This document shows positions 7,979-16,390 of a DNA stretch of 64,000 bases, piece by piece; positions within the stretch are counted from its first letter, which is position 1; each line of letters opens with the position of its first letter. The translations under genes and the position numbers were made by a program. The notes below the pieces were generated by a model. That model searched no databases and was not told the DNA's origin. It saw only the letters and a list, made by a program, of their open reading frames with translations. Origin of the DNA: Pseudoalteromonas rubra (GTDB lineage: Bacteria > Pseudomonadota > Gammaproteobacteria > Enterobacterales > Alteromonadaceae). The DNA is taken from positions 1 through 64,000 of the forward strand of contig NZ_PNCI01000001.1 in NCBI RefSeq assembly GCF_005887095.1, written 5' to 3'.

Positions 7979-8620
7979 ATGAAAACCCGAGGTCGTCCCG
8001 AAAAAAACGATGAAGATGGCAGAGCCCGTCTTGTGCTGGCTGCCAGACGTTGCTTTACCACGGCACCCTATTCACAGGTTACTACGCGTATGCTGGCGCA
8101 GGAAGCCGGTGTTGATGCCGCTTTGATCCGCTATTACTTTGAAAACAAAGAAGGCCTGTATAAGGCGATGTTTATGGAAGTAACCGGCGAGGTTATTGCT
8201 GGCATTGAGCAAGCAATCGGTGACGACAAGCCATTTGACCTGGAAGATATCTTTCACATCTTTTATGACGTGATCAAACAGTCGCCGTCATTTCCTATTT
8301 TAATGTTTAAGGAAATTGTGCTTGAGCAGGGGATCTGCCGCGACTATCTGATAGACAAACTACAAAACACCCGCAAGCCGTTTTTCTTCGGCATGCTTGC
8401 CCAGTTTAAGCAGCAAGGGCTGATCAAAGATGAGCTGGACGACAGGTTACTCATTTTGAACCTGATGGGGTTGTTGATTTTCCCCTGGTATATGCGTGAA
8501 GGCATGGCTAAAGCTATGGGCATTGAATTTAACGATGAACAACTGTCAAAAATGGCAACCCACAATGCCAATATGTTCAAGTATGGCTGTTTTAAAGAGC
8601 GAGAAAAGCATGAAGATTAA
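7979..8620 (+). CDS. TetR family transcriptional repressor of the RND operon
   Basis: A 213-residue regulator. The N-terminal TetR HTH covers residues 13-60 (ARLVLAARRCF, VTTRMLAQEAGVDAALIRYYF with the usual YYFxNKEGLY ending). The C-terminal ligand-binding part matches the TetR_C type often found beside efflux pumps. It is the first gene of an operon: its end overlaps the adaptor gene by 11 bases, and that gene overlaps the pump gene by four. By analogy with AcrR-type systems it should repress this operon and release it on binding a pump substrate. AGGAG lies before the ATG. Confidence 0.93.
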   Translation: MKTRGRPEKNDEDGRARLVLAARRCFTTAPYSQVTTRMLAQEAGVDAALIRYYFENKEGLYKAMFMEVTGEVIAGIEQAIGDDKPFDLEDIFHIFYDVIKQSPSFPILMFKEIVLEQGICRDYLIDKLQNTRKPFFFGMLAQFKQQGLIKDELDDRLLILNLMGLLIFPWYMREGMAKAMGIEFNDEQLSKMATHNANMFKYGCFKEREKHED

Positions 8621-9926
8621 CTGGCAACAAAGACGCTGGCTGTTGGTATTACCTGTGCTGGGGATTGTCATTTTAGTGGCCCTGGCGTCGGGGAAAAAGC
8701 CGCCACAAAAACACAGCAATGGCGTAGATGCCTTGCTGGTCGAGACAGCTGAAGTTAAAAATACTCTGATCGAACCTTATGTGACAGGGTTTGGCAGGGT
8801 GCGGCCAAAAGAGCGTTGGCAGGCATTGTCTGAAGTCAGCGGCCGGGTCATTTATCGACATCCAAAGCTGGAAAAAGGCAAAGCGCTTAGCGCTGGCACC
8901 GTACTGCTGAAAATCGACCCCATTGATTATGAGCTTAAGCTGGCTCAGGCTCGCTCCGACCTTAATTCCGCGGAAGCCGAGCTGTCTCGTACTCAGCTTA
9001 ACGATGAAAAACTGGCGTTATCGTTACGACTGGAAGAGCAGCGCCTGAGTGTGTTGCAAAAGGAGCTGAAACGTAAGCAGGGGCTTTTAAAATCGGGCTC
9101 TGTGTCTGCATCAACCGTTGACTCCGAACAGGCGAATGTCTGGGCTCAGGAACAAAAAGTGCTGGATGTGAAAAACGCTGTGGACCAGCACCCCGACAAT
9201 ATGGCAGTGGCACAGGCTAAAGTTAAACTGGCACAGGCCAGGCTGAGTGAAGCCGAGCGCAAACTGGCAAAAACCACCATCACCTTACCGTTTGACGCGC
9301 GAATTGCCAATGTGAACGTTGAGATGCAGCAGGTTGTTGCGGAGCGCGAAAGCCTGGTTACAGCGCACCGAACGGATCTGATGGAGATACCGGTACAGGT
9401 TGCACTCAGCGATATGCGGCATTTTGGGCAATACCTGTCTCCTCAATTGATTAAAGGGGAGTTTCCGGATGTACAAACCTGGGACCTCGATGCTGAGGCC
9501 AGTTTATATATTGGTAATAAACAGTATCGCTGGCAGGGCAAGTTAACCAGTGTGGGTGAGAGTATTGACCCTGAAGGCAATACGGTCACTTTGATTGTCG
9601 ACGTGGCGTTTGATTACAAAGCATTTGAGCCTGGCAAGCGGCCACCTTTGATCAGCGATATGTATGTGCAGGTTAAAGTAAAAGGTGCGCCAAGGCCGCT
9701 GTTGTCGGTGCCTTCCGACGCACTTCATGGTAGCAGGCTTTATCTGCTCGAAGACGGAAAACTAGCGATCCGTCACGTTGAAGTGGCATTTGAATCCAAT
9801 GGCCGAACTGTGATCAGAAGCGGTGTGCGAGAAGGTGAAGTGATAGTGGTAAGTGATGTGATCCCCGCGGTGCCGGGTCGTGCATTGCGCACTCAAAATC
9901 AGGTGAGCGAGGAGCAGACGTTATGA
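8610..9926 (+). CDS. RND efflux periplasmic adaptor (membrane fusion protein)
   Basis: A 438-residue adaptor linking an inner-membrane RND pump to an outer-membrane channel. An N-terminal anchor helix (residues 9-25) is followed by the lipoyl half-motif region (SGRVIYRHPKLEKGKALSAG), a long coiled-coil hairpin rich in Ala, Gln and Glu (about 105-220), and a beta-barrel with a membrane-proximal part. The ATG at 8610 is chosen over the longer frame at 8496 because the longer one lies inside the TetR gene and would bury the anchor. No cysteine for lipidation follows the helix. No outer-membrane channel gene is nearby, so a TolC encoded elsewhere is probably used. Confidence 0.93.
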   Translation: MKINWQQRRWLLVLPVLGIVILVALASGKKPPQKHSNGVDALLVETAEVKNTLIEPYVTGFGRVRPKERWQALSEVSGRVIYRHPKLEKGKALSAGTVLLKIDPIDYELKLAQARSDLNSAEAELSRTQLNDEKLALSLRLEEQRLSVLQKELKRKQGLLKSGSVSASTVDSEQANVWAQEQKVLDVKNAVDQHPDNMAVAQAKVKLAQARLSEAERKLAKTTITLPFDARIANVNVEMQQVVAERESLVTAHRTDLMEIPVQVALSDMRHFGQYLSPQLIKGEFPDVQTWDLDAEASLYIGNKQYRWQGKLTSVGESIDPEGNTVTLIVDVAFDYKAFEPGKRPPLISDMYVQVKVKGAPRPLLSVPSDALHGSRLYLLEDGKLAIRHVEVAFESNGRTVIRSGVREGEVIVVSDVIPAVPGRALRTQNQVSEEQTL

Positions 9927-12900
9927 TTGCCTACTTTCCCCGTCACCCGACGGCAGCCAACTTGCTTATGTTGGCCATTATTGTACTTGGGCTGAGCGCA
10001 CTGCCACAGCTTAAGCGGGAAACTTTTCCGGAAATTGCACCCAGTCAAATCCAGGTCAGTGTGCCATATCCCGGGGCCAATCCGGAGGAATCGGAACTGG
10101 CATTATGTGTGCCACTGGAAGAAGCAATGGATGGGCTCAGCGACATAGAGCAGATCAGCTGTGAAGCGCGCGAAAGCATGGCCAAAATGATAGTCGAGAT
10201 GCAAGAAGGTGGTGATATCACCCGACTGATGTCGGATGTAAAAACCGAGGTAGATGCCATCGATACGTTTCCGGACAAGGCTGAAAGCCCGGTCATTAAG
10301 GAGCTTGGCCGTACCGAGTCTTTGATCACTTTGGCCATCAGCGCAGACTTACCTTCGGCGGAACTCAAGGATTATGCTGAGTCGGTAAAGCATAAGTTAC
10401 AGCGATTACCCGATATTTCTTTGGTAGAAATTCATGGTTTTTCAGATCGACAGCTACGAGTTGAGTTGTCGCTATCTTTACTGCGTCAATATGGGTTGTC
10501 TATCAACGATGTCGTAAGCCACATTGAGCGGCAAAATATCAAACTGCCGGCAGGTAATTTGGAGACCAAAGGTAAAACCCTGCAAATTCGCTTTGACCAG
10601 CAAGGGGTGACGGCCAAAGAGCTGGGCGAGCTGGTGATTGCCAGCACTCAGTCTGGCGGGCAGTTAAAATTGAAAGATCTTGGTCAGATCACGGAGCGGT
10701 TTGAACTGGATGAGGCGAAAGTTGAGTTTAATGGTAAACCGGCTGCATTGCTGAAAATTAAGAAAACTAAAGCACAGGATGCACTCGATCTGGTCGAGCA
10801 AGTGTATAACTTTGTTGAGTCAGAGCGCCGGCAAATGCCGGCAGGTATTGAGATGGCATTGACCTCTGATCAGGCAAAAATTGTTTCTGATCGCCTGGCC
10901 ATGTTGACGACTAATTCCTGGCAAGGTTTTCTTCTGGTTTTTGCGGTAATGTGGCTGTTTTTCACCTGGCGTTATTCTTTTTGGGTGTCGATGGGGTTAC
11001 CTATTTCCTTTCTTGGGGCATTCTGGCTGATGACTGTGCTGGGCGTGAGTATCAATATGATCTCTATGGTTGGCATGCTCATGGCCATAGGTATTCTGAT
11101 GGACGATGCGATAGTGATTGCCGAGAGTATTGCCAGCCATGTTGAGCGAGGTGAAAGCATTGATGAAGGGGTGATTAAAGGTGTAAAACAAGTGGCGCCT
11201 GGCGTACTGTCGTCTTTTTTAACCACGGCGTCAGTGTTTGTCGGGCTGGCCTTTATCGCCGGTGATATCGGTCAAATCATGAAAGTGTTTCCGCAAATGC
11301 TGCTGGCTGTGCTGGTGGTGAGTCTGGTCGAGGCTTTCCTTATTTTGCCCAATCATCTGTTGCATTCACTACATAAAAATCAGGATGAGCCGGAGTCTGG
11401 TTTTAAAGCACGGTTTAATCAGCGCTTTGAAGGCTTTCGCACAGAGGTGCTGGTTGAATGGGTTGAACGTGTGGTGACTTACCGTTATGCCGCAGTTGGT
11501 GGGGTACTGGCGCTGTTCTTCCTCAGTATTTCTTTAATGGCGGGGGGATTTTTAAAGTTCAAAGCGTTCCCCGAGCTGGAAGGCGATATTCTTGAAATGC
11601 GACTGCTGATGCCGCAGGGCACGCCGTTATACGAGACTGAACAGTTGGTTGCCCACGCAGTGGATGAACTTAATAAGCTGAATCATGAGTTTACACCAAC
11701 GCAGCCTGAGCAACAGGCGCTGGTGCAAAATGTGATAGTTGAGTACAACAACAATCAGGATGCCGGTGAAGAAGGCACCCATGTTGCCACTGTACGTGCC
11801 GATTTACTCACGGCTGAAACGCGCAATACCAGCTTGCTGGTACTTCAGGATCGCTGGCGCGATGCAGTTGGTGAAATCCCGGGCGCGCTGGCGCTGGCTT
11901 TCAAGCAACCAGCAGTCGGCCCTGCCGGGCGGGCAATAGAGATCCGCTTGTATGGCAATGATCTCGCCATGTTATCTAGTGCCTCGTTTGAAATCCAGCA
12001 GGCGCTGGCCGAGTATGATGGTGTGCAAAATCTGATGGATGATCTGCGCCCGGGTAAGGAAGAGTGGCTGGTACGTCTGTTGCCGGGGGCTATGTCTTTG
12101 GGTGTGGATGGGGCAACGATTGCCAATCAGCTTAGAACCGCTTTTTTCGGTCAAAAGGCCGATGAGTTTCAGCGTGGAGACGAAACCATTGAACTGGACG
12201 TGCGACTAAGAAAAGAAGATAAGGCATCCTGGTGGCAGTTACAGAATTACCCAATTACACTGGCCGATGGCAGGCAGATCCCGTTATCGGCAGTGGCAGA
12301 GCTGATCCCGGCCCGGGGCTATGCGCGGATTAATCGGGTTGATGGTCAGCGTTCGGTGACCATTATTGGTGATGTCGACGCTGCAATTGCCAATACCGGC
12401 GAGATAATTGCCGCAGTCGACAAAACCGTCGTCGCACCGCTGCTGGATAAGTATCCGTCTCTGTCAGTTAGCTATGAAGGAGAGGTGAAAGAAGGGGGCA
12501 GTACAGGTTCATCTATCGGCAAGAAGTTCCTGATGGGTCTGGTCGGTGTGTTTATCATTTTGAGTTTTCAGTTCAGAAGTTATATGGAGCCTGTGATGGT
12601 CATGCTGGCTATACCACTTGCTCTGATTGGCGCACTTTGGGGGCATGTGTTGCTGGGCTACGATTTTACCATTCCCAGCATGATGGGATTTGTATCCCTG
12701 GCGGGCATTGTGGTGAATGACTCCATTTTGTTGGTCACCTATATTAAGGAGCATCAAAAAGAAGGGCTGGATGCCCACCAGGCTGCGGTACAGGCCGCAC
12801 GCGAAAGGTTCAGAGCGGTATTTATCACCACGGCAACCACAGTCGCAGGCATGCTACCTTTGCTACTGGAAACCAGCTTGCAGGCGCAGATCTTACAGCC

Positions 12901-13039
12901 GCTGGTGGTGAGTTTGCTCTTTGGTATTGCGGCTTCGTCATTCCTGGTGTTGTTTATTTTGCCCTGTCTGTATGTGATCCTCGAAGACCGAGGGCTGGCG
13001 GCACAACACCATTTGACTGAATCGCAGGTAAAAGCTTAG
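9923..13039 (+). CDS. RND family efflux pump, inner-membrane permease
   Basis: A 1038-residue proton-driven exporter of the AcrB/hydrophobe-amphiphile efflux superfamily, of normal length. The N-terminal helix starts at PRHPTAANLLMLAIIV. Two repeats of a large periplasmic domain and six membrane helices follow. The paired aspartates of the proton relay in helix 4 are present (D394 and D395 in GILMDDAIVI), and the second half carries GIVVNDSILLVTY. The gene overlaps the adaptor by ATGA and completes the TetR-adaptor-pump operon. Substrates cannot be read from the sequence. A long palindromic repeat array follows its stop. Confidence 0.95.
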   Translation: MIAYFPRHPTAANLLMLAIIVLGLSALPQLKRETFPEIAPSQIQVSVPYPGANPEESELALCVPLEEAMDGLSDIEQISCEARESMAKMIVEMQEGGDITRLMSDVKTEVDAIDTFPDKAESPVIKELGRTESLITLAISADLPSAELKDYAESVKHKLQRLPDISLVEIHGFSDRQLRVELSLSLLRQYGLSINDVVSHIERQNIKLPAGNLETKGKTLQIRFDQQGVTAKELGELVIASTQSGGQLKLKDLGQITERFELDEAKVEFNGKPAALLKIKKTKAQDALDLVEQVYNFVESERRQMPAGIEMALTSDQAKIVSDRLAMLTTNSWQGFLLVFAVMWLFFTWRYSFWVSMGLPISFLGAFWLMTVLGVSINMISMVGMLMAIGILMDDAIVIAESIASHVERGESIDEGVIKGVKQVAPGVLSSFLTTASVFVGLAFIAGDIGQIMKVFPQMLLAVLVVSLVEAFLILPNHLLHSLHKNQDEPESGFKARFNQRFEGFRTEVLVEWVERVVTYRYAAVGGVLALFFLSISLMAGGFLKFKAFPELEGDILEMRLLMPQGTPLYETEQLVAHAVDELNKLNHEFTPTQPEQQALVQNVIVEYNNNQDAGEEGTHVATVRADLLTAETRNTSLLVLQDRWRDAVGEIPGALALAFKQPAVGPAGRAIEIRLYGNDLAMLSSASFEIQQALAEYDGVQNLMDDLRPGKEEWLVRLLPGAMSLGVDGATIANQLRTAFFGQKADEFQRGDETIELDVRLRKEDKASWWQLQNYPITLADGRQIPLSAVAELIPARGYARINRVDGQRSVTIIGDVDAAIANTGEIIAAVDKTVVAPLLDKYPSLSVSYEGEVKEGGSTGSSIGKKFLMGLVGVFIILSFQFRSYMEPVMVMLAIPLALIGALWGHVLLGYDFTIPSMMGFVSLAGIVVNDSILLVTYIKEHQKEGLDAHQAAVQAARERFRAVFITTATTVAGMLPLLLETSLQAQILQPLVVSLLFGIAASSFLVLFILPCLYVILEDRGLAAQHHLTESQVKA

Positions 13040-13105
13040 GTTGTTCATTTGAGTACCGTACTTGGTACTGTAGGCCAATTTAACACCGGAATGACCCCAT
13101 ACGCG

Positions 13106-14326
13106 GTCATTCCGCACAACTCCCGGTCATTCTGCACAACTCCCGGTCATCCCGCACAAACCCCTGTCATCCCGCACTTGATGCGGGATCTACTCACCGA
13201 CGGCTCGGTTTGGCAATCTTTACTCAGTTAAAAGCGCACTGTATCTCGTTATCTGACACTCAGCGTTATTATCTGTAGCATTTGAATTGTACTTTGAATG
13301 GTTCCCGGCTCGTTGGCCGGGATGACGAGGGAAGGTGAGGAGTTGGGGGCTCTTTGGTATTGGCGGCCAATCTAACACCGGAATGACCCCATACGCGGTC
13401 ATCCCGCACAACCCCCTGTCATCCCGTACAACCCCCTGTCATCCCGTACTTGATGCGGGATCTACTCACCGACGGCTCGGTTTGGCAATCTTTACTCAGT
13501 TAAAAGCGCACTGCATCTCGTTATCTAACACTCAACGTTATTATCTGTAGCATTTGAATTGTACTTTGAATGGTTTCCGGCTCGTTGGCCGGGATGACGA
13601 GGGAAGGTGAGGAGTTGGGGGCTCTTTGGTATTGGAGGCCAATCTAACACCGGAATGAGCTCATACGCGGTCATCCCGCACAACCCCCTGTCATCCCGTA
13701 CAACCCCCTGTCATCCCGTACTTGATGCGGGATCTACTCACCGACGGCTCGGTTTGGCAATTTTAGCTCGATATCTGAGAGCACATACTGTCGTCTGTGG
13801 CATTTGAATTGTACTTTGAATGGTTCCCGGCTCGTTGGCCGGGATGACGAGGGAAGGTGAGGAGTTGGGGCTCTTTGGTATTGGAGGCCAATCTAACACC
13901 GGAATGACCCCATACGCGGTCATCCCGCACAACTCCCGGTCATCCCGCACTTGATGCGGGATCTACTCACCGACGGCTCGGTTTGGCAGTTTTAGATCGA
14001 TATCTGAGAGCACATACTGTCGTCTGTGGCATTTGAATCGTACTTTGAATGGTTCCCGGCTCGTTGGCCGGGATGACGAGGGAAGGTGAGGAGTTGGGGG
14101 CTCTTTGGTATTGGAAGCCAATTTAACACCGGAATGACCTCATACGCGTTTATCCCGCACAACCCCCGGTCATCCCGCACAACCCCTGTCATCCCGCACT
14201 TGATGCGGGATCTACTTACCGGTGGCTCGGTTTGGCAGTTTTAGCTCGATATCTGAGAGCACATACTGTCGTCTGTGGCATTTGAATTGTACTTTGAATG
14301 GTTCCCGGCTCGTTGGCCGGGATGAC
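13106..14326. repeat. palindromic repeat block E, five tandem units
   Basis: Five complete units lie in a row: 13166-13326 (161 bp), 13438-13598 (161), 13710-13848 (139), 13939-14077 (139) and 14188-14326 (139). The two 161-bp copies carry a 22-bp longer middle, starting near TTTACTCAGTTAAAAGCG. Spacers are also repeated (the phrase AACACCGGAATGACC occurs before every unit, at about 13082, 13374, 13646, 13895 and 14125). The whole therefore behaves as tandem repeats of 230-292 bp. Left-end stutters of the type GTCATCCCGCACAACCCCC precede each full unit. The stretch 13040-14519 between the pump gene and the glyoxalase-fold gene contains no credible gene. Confidence 0.94.
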
Positions 14327-14519
14327 GAAAAGGAGGTGAACAATTGGGTATATCTTTGACACTGGCGATCAAACTACATCGAAATAATCCCGCAGTCTGT
14401 CATCGAGAACGAAGTAACGTAGTTTATAAAAAGTCATTGACCTGAATCTAAGTTGAGGTTTTATCTTTGCTGCACTTTCAGCGCAATACCGCGTATGAAA
14501 AATAAAAAAGGATAAAAAT

Positions 14520-14921
14520 ATGAACTTAAATCAGGTCACATTGAGCGTTAACAATATGGATGACGCTGTCACGTTTTATCTTAAGCTGGGCTTTACGCAA
14601 ATTGTCGATACGCCCCATTACGCACGCTTTGCGTGTCCACAGGGAGATGCGACTTTCTCTTTGTCCCTGAGTACAGACGAAATCATGCATAACACCACCA
14701 TTTATTTTGAGCATCAGGCACTGGATGAATGGATCGCACTGATTGAATCGCGGGGCATTGCGTTGTTGCAGGCACCCACCGAAGAGTCATACCTCTGGCG
14801 CGAAACCATTGTGGCAGATCCATCAGGTAATAAAATCAAATTATACTGGGCTGGTGAGAATCGCCTTAATCCGCCATGGCGGGTAGAAAAGCGTTACAGC
14901 GATCTGTGTAACAGCCTCTGA
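14520..14921 (+). CDS. VOC/glyoxalase-fold protein
   Basis: A 133-residue single-unit vicinal-oxygen-chelate protein. It has paired beta-alpha-beta-beta-beta modules beginning VTLSVNNMDDAVTFYLKLGF and ending IVADPSGNKIKLYW, both hallmarks of the fold. Family members include glyoxalase I, bleomycin-resistance proteins and dioxygenases. The substrate cannot be assigned here. The ATG follows AAAAAGGATAAAA. It precedes threonine aldolase by 68 bp on the same strand and may share its transcript. Confidence 0.88.
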   Translation: MNLNQVTLSVNNMDDAVTFYLKLGFTQIVDTPHYARFACPQGDATFSLSLSTDEIMHNTTIYFEHQALDEWIALIESRGIALLQAPTEESYLWRETIVADPSGNKIKLYWAGENRLNPPWRVEKRYSDLCNSL

Positions 14922-14989
14922 CTTGTATAAAGGGTAAAAATGTTTTCTACTGGCGCTTTAGTTTACCGCTGCAAACAGGAAAAACGACA

Positions 14990-15997
14990 ATGATAGATTT
15001 CAGATCCGATACCGTGACTAAACCGTGCAAAAACATGCTTCAAACAATGCTGGAGGCAGAAGTTGGGGACGATGTATATGGTGATGACCCGACGGTCAAC
15101 CAGCTTGAGCAGTTTGCAGCGCATCGTCACGGGTTCGAAGCGGCAGTGTTTGTGAGTTCTGGCACTCAGGCTAACCTGCTGGCCATTTTGGCGCATTGTG
15201 AGCGTGGCGATGAGTATTTGTGTGGCCAAAGTGCGCACAATTATCGCTATGAAGCGGGTGGTGCAGCGGTACTGGGATCGGTGCAGCCGCAACCTGTTGA
15301 AAACGAAGCTGATGGCAGTTTAGACCTGAAAAAGCTGGCAACGTATATAAAACCGGATGACTTTCATTTTGCCCGTACCAAGCTGCTCAGCCTGGAAAAC
15401 ACCATTGGCGGTCAGGTTCTCAGCCTGGACTATCTGGCACAGGCACGCGCCTTTTGTGATTTTCACAAACTGCAGCTACATCTTGACGGTGCCCGGGTGT
15501 ATAACGCGGCAGTAGCGTTAGAGGTCGACATTCGGGCAATCGCTCAGCATTTTGATTCTATGACAATTTGTCTGTCAAAAGGCCTGGGTGCGCCAGTTGG
15601 CTCTTTACTATTGGGAAGTAAGGCACTGATTTACAAGGCTAGACGCCTGAGAAAAATGTTGGGAGGCGGTATGCGCCAGGCAGGTATACTCGCTGCTGCA
15701 GGCTTGTATGCACTGGAAAACAATGTCGAGCGTTTATGTGAAGATCACCAAAATGCGCGTTATCTGGCTGAGCGACTTAATGAAGTGGATGGATTTAATA
15801 CTTCGGCTTATCAGGTGCAAACCAACCTGGTTTATGTGGATGTTGCCAGTGAAATTGATATTCATAAGATTGCTAAAAAGCTGGTCGAGCAGGGGATCCA
15901 AATTACCCCTGGATATCAGGGAATGAGGCTGGTGACCCACCTGGGTGTTAGCCGTGTAGATATAGATAAGCTGATCCACGCACTTAATGCGCTGTAA
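14990..15997 (+). CDS. ltaE: low-specificity L-threonine aldolase
   Basis: This 335-residue PLP enzyme cleaves threonine or allo-threonine to glycine and acetaldehyde in the cytoplasm. The N-terminus IDFRSDTVTKP is typical of the family. The phosphate-binding loop VFVSSGTQANL is at residues 53-63, the ring-stacking and aspartate segment HLDGARVYNA at 164-173, and the PLP lysine is K197 in LSKGLGAPVGS. The length matches E. coli LtaE. It may be cotranscribed with the upstream VOC gene. The downstream gene is the unrelated GG-leader peptide. Confidence 0.95.
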   Translation: MIDFRSDTVTKPCKNMLQTMLEAEVGDDVYGDDPTVNQLEQFAAHRHGFEAAVFVSSGTQANLLAILAHCERGDEYLCGQSAHNYRYEAGGAAVLGSVQPQPVENEADGSLDLKKLATYIKPDDFHFARTKLLSLENTIGGQVLSLDYLAQARAFCDFHKLQLHLDGARVYNAAVALEVDIRAIAQHFDSMTICLSKGLGAPVGSLLLGSKALIYKARRLRKMLGGGMRQAGILAAAGLYALENNVERLCEDHQNARYLAERLNEVDGFNTSAYQVQTNLVYVDVASEIDIHKIAKKLVEQGIQITPGYQGMRLVTHLGVSRVDIDKLIHALNAL

Positions 15998-16084
15998 CCG
16001 TTAAATCACCTTTGTTATTTATTTGTTGAGTTATTATTTGTTTTGTGTTCATAATTGGGCTTTGTCTATATAAGGAACATTACC

Positions 16085-16312
16085 ATGAAACTGACACTTA
16101 ATAAGAAAAAGCTCAAGGGTCTGACAGCTGACGACAAGTCGTTGCCAAACAATATGACACCAAAAGTGGCCGGTGGTTATCCGACCGATTTTGCACCTTT
16201 ATGTGGACCAACTATGCAACCGCATTGTAATACGGCGGTCTTTTATGGTTGCCCTACTAATGGGAACTGCTATTCAAATGAGTTTATGAACTGCCCCGAT
16301 CCAAGTATCTGA
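16085..16312 (+). CDS. GG-leader peptide with Cys-rich core (RiPP/bacteriocin-like)
   Basis: A 75-residue peptide. Residues 1-31 look like a leader: lysine-rich start (KLTLNKKKLKGL), then acidic residues, and TPKVAGG ending in Gly-Gly at 30-31. The 44-residue remainder holds five cysteines (40, 48, 56, 62, 70) with many Pro, Asn and Gly, and no Lys or Arg. Leaders of this kind are cut by C39-type peptidase exporters or used by modifying enzymes. Neither is encoded nearby, so maturation genes would be elsewhere. AAGGAAC precedes the ATG at 16085; a longer frame from 16055 spoils the leader. A strong terminator follows, so it is a monocistronic gene. The role of the product is unknown. Confidence 0.78.
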   Translation: MKLTLNKKKLKGLTADDKSLPNNMTPKVAGGYPTDFAPLCGPTMQPHCNTAVFYGCPTNGNCYSNEFMNCPDPSI

Positions 16313-16332
16313 TTGTTCAAAAACTAAATAAT

Positions 16333-16356
16333 AAAAGCCAGGACATCCTGGCTTTT
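16333..16356. terminator. bidirectional rho-independent terminator
   Basis: A perfect 11-base stem (AAAAGCCAGGA/TCCTGGCTTTT) with a two-base centre sits between the GG-leader peptide gene and the convergent lipoprotein gene ending at 16391. The A and T tracts on both sides let it work in both directions. Confidence 0.88.
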
Positions 16357-16390
16357 AACGTTATTGGAGCCGTGTAAATTCGGTAGCAAG

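Noticed and set aside
10951..11226. Several frames inside the RND pump gene
   Set aside because: Shadows of a complete, motif-supported RND permease gene.
13049..13807. Plus-strand frames starting MRSWGLFGIGGQSNTGM
   Set aside because: The sequence repeats exactly with the tandem array and has no independent coding features.
13106..14326. CRISPR-like regularity
   Set aside because: Units are long palindromic elements with conserved spacers; a CRISPR array needs short repeats and unique spacers, and no cas genes are near.
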